The position numbers and the translations under genes were made by a program. The notes under the pieces are model-generated. The model worked only from the letters and a program-made list of their open reading frames with translations. It did no database searches and had not been told where the DNA came from. Source: an uncultured bacterium (GTDB taxonomy: Bacteria > Bacteroidota > Bacteroidia > Bacteroidales > Bacteroidaceae). From it: a stretch of 11,744 nucleotides of DNA. Numbering within the stretch: position 1 is the first letter of the stretch; each line of letters starts with the position of its first letter. Positions 5,482-11,744 of this stretch are shown one piece after another. The stretch spans positions 1 to 11,744 of the forward strand of contig CAJMQU010000078.1 in the NCBI GenBank assembly GCA_905215555.1, given 5' to 3'.

Positions 5482-8400
5482 ATGAAGATGACTAATCATA
5501 CTTATATATATTTTTTTATTCTAGGTTGTTTTTTTTCGTATTCTGGTTCCAGCTATGCTTTTTCTGCAGAAGATGTAAATGAAAGGTTTAGAGTGACCTC
5601 CACACAGAAAAAAATTACCGGACGTGTACTGGATGAACAGGGTGTTCCTTTGCCGGGAGCCACTGTCTTAGAGAAAGGTACTTCCAACGGAGTGGCTGCG
5701 AATGTTGATGGTCAGTTTGAACTGACAGTGGCGGATGATGCTGTGTTGCAGTTCTCTTTTATGGGATATAAAACAGAGGAGATAAGTGTGAAAGGACATG
5801 CTTATCTGGATATTGTGTTGGCGGAAGATGCGGTGGAGCTGGATAAAGTGATTGTAACAGCATTAGGTATTGAGAAGAAGGAACATTCTCTGTCTTATGC
5901 TACAAGTCAGATAAAGAATGAAGATTTAAACCGAGTGAAGATGCCCAATCTGATAACTTCGCTTACAGGAAAAGCTGCCGGAGTGCAAATTAATCAGGTT
6001 TCATCAGGGGTGGGGGCTTCTGCCAAAGTGAGTATTCGTGGCATCCGTTCGGTAGCCAGTGATAACCAGCCTCTTTATGTGATTGACGGTGTGCCAATGC
6101 TGAATTCTACTTCGGAACAGGCTTTCAGTGCCATTGGTGGAACGGCCAATGCAGGCAATCGTGATGGCGGGGACGGAATCTCCGGGTTGAATTCAGAGGA
6201 TATAGAAAGCATCAGCATCTTGAAAGGTGCTCCTGCGGCGGCACTTTATGGAAGCCAGGCAGCCAATGGGGTGATACTGATTACCACCAAGAGAGGTAAA
6301 TCGCAGGGCCAGCGGAACATCTCGTTTTCCACCAGCCTGATGTTTGATAATGCGGCGTCTCTGCCCGAAATGCAGAATCGTTACGGCATGAGTGACGATG
6401 TGGACAGCTGGGGCGAACGGAAGGACTTGCCGAAGTATGATAATCTAAAGGATTTCTTTTCCACCGGAATGACTTCCATCACTTCCGTATCCGTGAGCCA
6501 TGGTAATGAGAAGTTGCAGAATTATTTTTCGTATGCCAATACCACGGGACATGGCATTATCGACAAGAATCGTTTGTCCAAACATAACATAACGCTCAGA
6601 GAGACTTCCGTGATGTTTGATGGCCGTTTGAAACTGGATGGTAATGTTAATCTGATGCGGCAGGTTACCAAAAACAAACCTACTGTAGGCGGATTTTATA
6701 TGAATCCGCTGGTTGGACTCTATCGTTTTCCCCGTGGAGAAGATGTGTCATACTATAAAGATAATTTTGAAGTATATGATGAAAGCAGAAATCTGAATAT
6801 ACAGAACTGGCATACGTCTTACGAAGATTTTGAGCAAAATCCTTATTGGATAATCAACCGCATACAGAGTAAAGATGTGCGTATACATGCCATTGCTTCC
6901 CTGTCGGCTAACCTGAAAGTGAACAACTGGCTGACGATACAGGCCCGTGGCAATGTGGATTGCATTGACGATAAGGTGCGTCAAAAGTTTTATGCCTCTA
7001 CGGCTCCGGCTCTGGCTGGTGCCAACGGGCGGTACGTAGAGATGGATTATCAGGAAATACAATTTTATGGTGACTTGCTGCTTATGATGAAGAAGCAGTG
7101 GGGAGATTACTCCGTAAGCGGTGCATTAGGTGGCAGTATTAATGATAAGACGGTGAATTCTACTCGCTATGATTCAAAAACGGCTTCTTTGAAGTATGCC
7201 AATGTGTTTAATCTGGCAAACATACTTATGAATGGTTCGGCGAGCCTGGACCAGAAGATAGATGCACAGCGGCAGTTGCAGTCAGTGTTCGGTACGGTGC
7301 AGGTGGGGTATAAGGAAAGTGCTTACATTGACCTGTCGGCACGTAACGACTGGGCGTCTACGCTGGCATATACGACGCATGAGAAAAGTGGCTTCTTTTA
7401 TCCTTCGGTGGGTACTTCGCTGATATTGAGTCGCCTGTTCAAGTTGCCGGAATGGATTTCGTATGCCAAAGTGCGTGCTGCATACAGTTTGGTGGGGAAT
7501 GATATTCCGATGTTCATCACGAATTCTTCTTCGCACATCACTGCTGGTGGCGAATTTCTGGCGAATGATGCGGCGCCTTTCGAGGATATGGAACCCGAAA
7601 TGACTTATTCGTGGGAAGCGGGTGCCGAGGCACGCTTTCTGAATAGCCGTGTCGGATTCAATCTGACTTTTTATAAAACAAATACCCGTAATCAGTTTTT
7701 CAAGTTGCCCACACTGGCGGGTGATAAGTATGCTTATCGTTATGTGAATGCGGGAAATATCCAGAATGTGGGATGGGAAATTGCTCTGGATGCTACTCCT
7801 GTGATGAGGAATGATTTCATGTGGAGTACTACTCTTAACTTTGCTTCCAACAGGAATAAGATAGTCTCTTTACATGAGGAACTGAAAGAGTTTGTTTACG
7901 GCCCTACCAGCTTTTCTTCCAGTTATGCCATGAAACTGGTGAAAGGCGGTTCGATAGGCGATATTTACGGGAAGGCTTTTGAAAGGGACGCATCTGGAAT
8001 TATCATTTATGAGACGGAAGGAAGCAATGCAGGACTGCCGAAGATAGTAGGTGACGGAAATACGGTGAAAGTGGGAAATGCCAATCCGAAGTTTCAGATG
8101 GGATGGAGCCATACACTTTCCTACAAAGACATTTCACTGTACTTTCTGGTGGATTGCCGTTATGGTGGCGAGGTACTTTCGCAGACACAGGCGGATATGG
8201 ACCTGTACGGCGTATCAGAAGCCACAGCCAAGGCGCGTGATAGAGAATATGTGATGCTGGAAGGGCAGCGGATAGATAATGTGAAAGGTTTTTATAAGAT
8301 AGTGGGCGGACGTGCCGGAACGACGGAATATTATATGTATGACGCTACGAACATCCGTTTGAGAGAACTTTCGTTGTCCTATCGGTTGCCTGTCTCTTGG

Positions 8401-8589
8401 ATTGGGAAGTCCAAAGTATTAAAGAAAGCACAGGTATCATTTATTGCCCGCAATCTGTTCTTCTTTTATAAGAAAGCTCCTTTTGATCCTGATCTGGTGT
8501 TGTCTACTGGCAACGATAATCAGGGTATTGATGTGTACGGAATGCCTACGACCCGTAGCTGGGGTTTTTTATTGAAGTGTGAATTTTAA
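5482..8589 (+). CDS. SusC-like TonB-dependent outer-membrane transporter
   Basis: This protein should form the outer-membrane barrel of a nutrient importer energised by TonB-ExbBD. With the ATG at 5482 the product has 1035 residues: a signal peptide (about 1-26, cleavage near SSYA), a carboxypeptidase-D regulatory-like domain (ITGRVLDEQGVPLPGATV at 45-62, running to about 113), a TonB box region VELDKVIVTA at 118-127, the plug at about 130-275 with SIRGIRS at 184-190 and PLYVIDGVP at 197-205, and the SusC signature around LKGAPAAALYGSQAANG at 247-263. The beta-barrel runs to a terminal Phe, as usual for outer-membrane barrels. There is no N-terminal STN domain, so control through an anti-sigma factor is unlikely. 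A longer reading from TTG 5452 (1045 residues) is disfavoured because that codon lies in the promoter -7 element. The susD-like partner begins 21 nt downstream. Ligand unknown. Confidence 0.95.
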   Translation: MKMTNHTYIYFFILGCFFSYSGSSYAFSAEDVNERFRVTSTQKKITGRVLDEQGVPLPGATVLEKGTSNGVAANVDGQFELTVADDAVLQFSFMGYKTEEISVKGHAYLDIVLAEDAVELDKVIVTALGIEKKEHSLSYATSQIKNEDLNRVKMPNLITSLTGKAAGVQINQVSSGVGASAKVSIRGIRSVASDNQPLYVIDGVPMLNSTSEQAFSAIGGTANAGNRDGGDGISGLNSEDIESISILKGAPAAALYGSQAANGVILITTKRGKSQGQRNISFSTSLMFDNAASLPEMQNRYGMSDDVDSWGERKDLPKYDNLKDFFSTGMTSITSVSVSHGNEKLQNYFSYANTTGHGIIDKNRLSKHNITLRETSVMFDGRLKLDGNVNLMRQVTKNKPTVGGFYMNPLVGLYRFPRGEDVSYYKDNFEVYDESRNLNIQNWHTSYEDFEQNPYWIINRIQSKDVRIHAIASLSANLKVNNWLTIQARGNVDCIDDKVRQKFYASTAPALAGANGRYVEMDYQEIQFYGDLLLMMKKQWGDYSVSGALGGSINDKTVNSTRYDSKTASLKYANVFNLANILMNGSASLDQKIDAQRQLQSVFGTVQVGYKESAYIDLSARNDWASTLAYTTHEKSGFFYPSVGTSLILSRLFKLPEWISYAKVRAAYSLVGNDIPMFITNSSSHITAGGEFLANDAAPFEDMEPEMTYSWEAGAEARFLNSRVGFNLTFYKTNTRNQFFKLPTLAGDKYAYRYVNAGNIQNVGWEIALDATPVMRNDFMWSTTLNFASNRNKIVSLHEELKEFVYGPTSFSSSYAMKLVKGGSIGDIYGKAFERDASGIIIYETEGSNAGLPKIVGDGNTVKVGNANPKFQMGWSHTLSYKDISLYFLVDCRYGGEVLSQTQADMDLYGVSEATAKARDREYVMLEGQRIDNVKGFYKIVGGRAGTTEYYMYDATNIRLRELSLSYRLPVSWIGKSKVLKKAQVSFIARNLFFFYKKAPFDPDLVLSTGNDNQGIDVYGMPTTRSWGFLLKCEF

Positions 8590-8610
8590 CAAGTGAGGAA
8601 AAAACAAGAA

Positions 8611-10191
8611 ATGAAAAGATTGGGTTGGATATTGGGTGCGTTGCTGGCCTTTGCTTCGTGTACGGGTGATTTCAAGGATATCAATACGGATAAAGCTGGA
8701 GTGACGGATGATGATTTGCAGATAGATTATAATGGGCATGGCATCCGTCTAGGAATCATTCAACAAGGCATTTACTTCAATTATGATTATGGAAAAGGTA
8801 AAAACTGGCCTTTCCAGCTGACACAGAATCTGAATGCGGATATGTACAGCGGATATATGCACGATGGCAAGCCGCTGAACGGAGGCAGCCATAATTCGGA
8901 CTATAACCTGCAGGATGGCTGGAACAGTGCGATGTGGGGACATACTTATTCCTACATCTTTCCGCAGATATATCAGTCGGAGAATGTAACCCGTGACCAG
9001 TTTCCGGGCTTTTTTGGAGTGACCAAAGTGCTGAAGGTGGAAGTGATGCACCGAGTTACGGACTATTACGGCCCTATTGTGTACACCCGGTTTGCGGATG
9101 CTGATGCGAAGTACATGCCCGATACACAGGAGGAAGTTTATAAAGAATTCTTTTGCGAACTGGATACGGCGGTGAACACACTTGCTGATTATGTGAAGTC
9201 GAACCCGGAAGCTGCCGAATTTTCGCGTTTTGATATTTTGATGGATGGTGCGTATACTTCATGGATAAAGTTTGCCAATTCTCTGAGAATGAGGCTTGCC
9301 ATGAGAATTGCGGTGGTTGATGAGGAAAAGGCTCGTACTGAATTTCTGAAAGCTTTTAATAATGAATATGGAGTGCTGGAAGTAGAAAATGAGCCGGTAG
9401 CTGTTTCTACCCAGAGTGGATATACCAATCCGCTGGGCGAACTTAATTTGGTGTGGAATGAGACCTTCATGAGTGCTCCGATGGAGTCAATAATGAATGG
9501 ATATGACGATCCGAGACGTAGCATCTACTTTGCGACATGTCAGGATGTAGCGTTTAAGGGCGAATATCATGGAATTCGTCAGGGGACTTGTTTCTCTCAC
9601 AATAACTATCTGGGGATGTCGAAACTGAAAGTCACTCAGGCAGCAGATGCGGTGCTCATGACTGCTGCTGAAGTTTGGTTTCTGCGTGCGGAAGCTGCTT
9701 TGAGAAACTGGACAAGCGAATCGGCAGGTGCTTGTTATGAGAAAGGGGTTACTTCTTCTTTGCATCAGCATGGCATTATGCAGAGTGAGAGTTATCTGAA
9801 TAGTGACGAACTGCCTGCTGACTTTATGGATGTATACGACCCGGAGAATAATATAGAGGCTCGTTGTAAAGTTTCTCCGAAATGGATAGAAACGGCTGAC
9901 CGTGATAGCAAGTTGGAGAAAATCATTACGCAAAAATGGATCGCCATGTTTCCTGAAGGTTGTGAGGCTTGGGCGGAACAGCGTAGAACCGGTTATCCGC
10001 GACTTTTCCCTGTGCGTTTCAATAACAGTAAGGATGGGTGTGTAGATACGGAGACTATGATACGCCGTTTGAATTTTCCCGGTGGTTTGCAGACAGAGAA
10101 TCCGGAACAGTATCAAGCGCTGGTGAAAGCTTTGGGAGGAGAAGATAATGCCGGCACCCGTTTGTGGTGGGATACCGGCAGTAACTGGTAG
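8611..10191 (+). CDS. SusD/RagB-like surface lipoprotein
   Basis: This is the lid-like ligand-binding lipoprotein that pairs with the adjacent SusC-like barrel at the cell surface. From ATG 8611 the product has 526 residues, with a lipoprotein signal peptide (MKRLGWILGALLAFASC) and the lipid-modified Cys at 17. The following TGDFKDINTD and a tryptophan- and tyrosine-rich N-terminal region fit the SusD-like superfamily, and alpha-helical TPR-type segments such as AEVWFLRAEAAL (about 346-357) and WIAMFPEGCEAWAEQRRTGYPRL near the C-terminus are typical of it. The subfamily resembles the SusD-like branch with a DFKDINTD start rather than classical starch-binding SusD. A GTG at 8593 would add six residues (MRKKQE), but the ATG gives a standard signal peptide. 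It ends 3 nt from the stop codon of the convergent aminotransferase. No hydrolase follows, so the substrate cannot be inferred. Confidence 0.93.
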   Translation: MKRLGWILGALLAFASCTGDFKDINTDKAGVTDDDLQIDYNGHGIRLGIIQQGIYFNYDYGKGKNWPFQLTQNLNADMYSGYMHDGKPLNGGSHNSDYNLQDGWNSAMWGHTYSYIFPQIYQSENVTRDQFPGFFGVTKVLKVEVMHRVTDYYGPIVYTRFADADAKYMPDTQEEVYKEFFCELDTAVNTLADYVKSNPEAAEFSRFDILMDGAYTSWIKFANSLRMRLAMRIAVVDEEKARTEFLKAFNNEYGVLEVENEPVAVSTQSGYTNPLGELNLVWNETFMSAPMESIMNGYDDPRRSIYFATCQDVAFKGEYHGIRQGTCFSHNNYLGMSKLKVTQAADAVLMTAAEVWFLRAEAALRNWTSESAGACYEKGVTSSLHQHGIMQSESYLNSDELPADFMDVYDPENNIEARCKVSPKWIETADRDSKLEKIITQKWIAMFPEGCEAWAEQRRTGYPRLFPVRFNNSKDGCVDTETMIRRLNFPGGLQTENPEQYQALVKALGGEDNAGTRLWWDTGSNW

Positions 10192-10194
10192 ATT

Positions 10195-11508
10195 TTATAT
10201 TGGATGGTTTTCTGCAAAGATTGCCATACGTTCATCCAACTGTGCGTATTGGTTATCCTGGATGAAAGAGGTGCAGGCACGCAGACCTTCCTGGTGGCTG
10301 CCTGTGGTGATCAGTGAAATGGCGCTGACACCGTAATACATCAGCTCCTTGGCAAGTTCGCCGCTGGTCATACCTGGATATCCGATAGTGAAGTAGAAAC
10401 CATCGGCAATGGGATTGCCTAGGTCATTGTCGTACACTAGATGGAAACCGTGGCGCAGAAAAATCTCTTTCAGCTTGTGGGCACGTTCACCGTATATTTT
10501 CACTTCGTTCAAGAAATTGTATTGCCCATCGCTGGCTGCTTTCAGCATGGCGGCAAGGGCGTATTGTGCAGAGTGGCTTGTGCCGGATGAAAGGGCGTAG
10601 AGCACACGATGGATAAATACTGTACCGAATGTACCGCCACCGTAGCGTTTTGTCAGGCCAGGGTAGGAGCGGTGATACAGTTTATCGGAGATGCAGCTTA
10701 CTCCGATGCGTTGTCCGGCATAGCTGAATGCTTTGGAGCCGGAAATAAGCAATACATAGTTATTCGTATAATGTGCTATTGAGGGTTGGAAAGGCGCCTC
10801 GAACGGTTTGCTTAAATCCTGGCGGAAGTCCATGGCGAAATAGGCTAGGTCTTCTAAAACAATAACGTCATATTGCGTAGCAAGCTCTCCGATGATGCGC
10901 AGTTCTTCTTCTTTCAGGCAGATCCAACTGGGATTATTCGGATTTGAATAGACGATGGCGGAGATATTACCTTTTGAGAGGTAACTTTCCAGTTTCTCTT
11001 TCAGTTTGTCACCACGATAGTCATAAACATCGAAGGTTTCAAACTTTTGTCCCATCACGACTAACTGCTGTTTCTGTACGGGAAAACCCGGATCGATGAA
11101 TAATATTGTATCCTTCTTTTCATCGCATTGGCTACACGTGAGGAAGGAGGCGAAAGTTCCCTGCATGGAGCCGGTGACAGGTACACAGCCTTCCGGTTTC
11201 AAGTCTACATTGATAAATGCCTTGATGAAGCGTGAGGCTTCTTTTTTCAGCGTAGGCAGACCATTGATGTCGGGGTAAAGACTGGCAATGCCATTTTGCA
11301 GGGCTTCTATTTCGGCTTTCACACCCACAGCCGAAGCCGGAAGTCCCGGTACGCCCATTTCCATTTTAATGAATTCCACACCGGACTCTGCTTCTGCTTT
11401 GGCGGCAATGGCTTTTACTTCACGTATGGTTGCTTTTCCAAAGTCTGCAATTTGAAATGCTTCGATGGTTTCGTCAATCAGTCTACGTTCAATAGGAGTA
11501 TTTTTCAT
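10195..11508 (-). CDS. PLP-dependent class I/II aminotransferase, substrate unknown
   Basis: This is a cytoplasmic fold-type I PLP enzyme. In the 437-residue product the key positions are intact: the substrate-side LYPDINGLPTLKKE at about 77-90, TGSMQGTF at 112-119 in the cofactor phosphate loop position, SNPNNPS at 188-194 with the cofactor-contacting Asn, EDLAYF at 219-224 with Asp220 for the pyridine nitrogen, SGSKAFSYAGQRIG at 256-269 with Lys259 as the Schiff-base lysine and Arg267 for the phosphate, and Arg410 in GLRACTSF as the likely carboxylate-binding arginine. The N-terminal 40 residues form a helical extension. It is about 40 residues longer than a typical aspartate aminotransferase. 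The gene has its own promoter and no operon partner in view, so I cannot name the amino acid or the pathway. Confidence 0.92.
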   Translation of the reverse strand: MKNTPIERRLIDETIEAFQIADFGKATIREVKAIAAKAEAESGVEFIKMEMGVPGLPASAVGVKAEIEALQNGIASLYPDINGLPTLKKEASRFIKAFINVDLKPEGCVPVTGSMQGTFASFLTCSQCDEKKDTILFIDPGFPVQKQQLVVMGQKFETFDVYDYRGDKLKEKLESYLSKGNISAIVYSNPNNPSWICLKEEELRIIGELATQYDVIVLEDLAYFAMDFRQDLSKPFEAPFQPSIAHYTNNYVLLISGSKAFSYAGQRIGVSCISDKLYHRSYPGLTKRYGGGTFGTVFIHRVLYALSSGTSHSAQYALAAMLKAASDGQYNFLNEVKIYGERAHKLKEIFLRHGFHLVYDNDLGNPIADGFYFTIGYPGMTSGELAKELMYYGVSAISLITTGSHQEGLRACTSFIQDNQYAQLDERMAIFAENHPI

Positions 11509-11563
11509 GTTTTTTTTCGCTTTTAGTTCATTTTGATCTGTTACTCAAATTTTTTTCGTCACA

Positions 11564-11571
11564 CAAAGGTA
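11564..11571 (-). promoter_or_regulatory. Candidate -7 promoter element for the aminotransferase
   Basis: On the minus strand this reads TACCTTTG, an exact TAnnTTTG match 55 nt upstream of the start codon. A CTTG (plus-strand CAAG at 11590-11593) lies 18 nt further upstream as a partial -33 match. Confidence 0.6.
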
Positions 11572-11631
11572 ATATAAATATCTTATAATCAAGCCTAATT
11601 TGAAAAAGATGAAAAATATTTCTTTCAAGCT

Positions 11632-11662
11632 ATTGCAGATTCCAAAGAAATGTCTACCTTTG
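11632..11662 (+). promoter_or_regulatory. Promoter of tRNA-Asp (-33 ATTG, -7 TACCTTTG)
   Basis: ATTG at 11632-11635 and TACCTTTG at 11655-11662 are separated by 19 nt, the spacing expected of a Bacteroidetes housekeeping promoter. It is the best complete promoter in the window and lies 42 nt before the tRNA-Asp 5' end. Confidence 0.75.
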
Positions 11663-11704
11663 CAACCGCAATCGAGAGAGATAGCAAACAAAAAATGAAA
11701 TAAT

Positions 11705-11744
11705 GGTGCGTTAGTTCAGTTGGTTAGAATACATGCCTGTCACG
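11705..11744 (+). tRNA. tRNA-Asp (anticodon GTC), 5' portion
   Basis: The gene starts with the acceptor strand GGTGCGT, followed by TA, a D arm (GTTC, the loop AGTTGGTTA, GAAT), A26 and the anticodon stem CATGC at 11732-11736. The loop CTGTCAC carries anticodon GTC at 11739-11741, for aspartate. The window ends at the first base of the 3' side of the anticodon stem, so the T arm and acceptor 3' strand lie beyond it. Confidence 0.93.

Noticed and set aside
5482..5559. Lipobox-like ILGC within the susC-like signal peptide
   Set aside because: The Cys lies inside the hydrophobic core and a normal signal peptidase I site (SSYA) follows; SusC-family proteins are barrels processed by signal peptidase I, not lipoproteins.
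9487..10116. Minus-strand open frame of 209 codons within the susD-like gene
   Set aside because: Although long, it is antisense to a well-supported SusD-like lipoprotein, shows no recognisable domain, and has low-complexity basic composition typical of a shadow frame.

Overview
The window looks like ordinary chromosomal sequence from a Bacteroides-type gut bacterium (Bacteroidales). The evidence is the SusC/SusD-like outer-membrane pair, several copies of the Bacteroidetes -7 promoter element (TAnnTTTG), the near absence of strong Shine-Dalgarno sequences, and a Bacteroidetes-type small secreted protein with a lipocalin-like motif next to engB. Species assignment is not possible from the sequence alone.

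Layout. The window opens inside a tRNA-Gly(GCC) gene with its terminator (1-120) and closes inside a tRNA-Asp(GTC) gene (11705 to end) with a good promoter. Between them, from left to right: a minus-strand pair, engB (ribosome-assembly GTPase) then a small secreted DUF4923-like protein, ending in a strong minus-strand terminator; a 350-bp divergent intergenic region with a promoter on each strand and several inverted repeats; a plus-strand run of recR (recombination mediator), a GC-rich hairpin, a four-helix membrane protein, a family 2 glycosyltransferase with an extra C-terminal domain, and a GNAT acetyltransferase; a minus-strand YqgE/AlgH-family gene convergent with the acetyltransferase; a plus-strand susC/susD-like pair starting at a promoter embedded in a perfect palindrome; and a minus-strand PLP-dependent aminotransferase convergent with the susD-like gene.

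How the genes fit together. EngB and RecR are housekeeping functions in 50S subunit assembly and DNA repair. The membrane protein and glycosyltransferase genes overlap by 4 nt, and the acetyltransferase follows within a few bases, so these three probably form a translationally coupled envelope-glycan or lipid modification unit of unknown product. The SusC/SusD-like pair would form a TonB-dependent outer-membrane importer with a surface lipoprotein lid. No glycoside hydrolase, protease, sigma/anti-sigma or hybrid two-component gene accompanies it here, so the ligand cannot be predicted. The aminotransferase stands alone, with an intact PLP-binding lysine and an unknown substrate.

I found no phage, insertion sequence, CRISPR array or clear undescribed system. 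The points most worth a second look are regulatory DNA (the palindrome over the susC promoter, the inverted repeat upstream of recR, and the mutually exclusive hairpins in the engB leader) and the additional domain on the glycosyltransferase.
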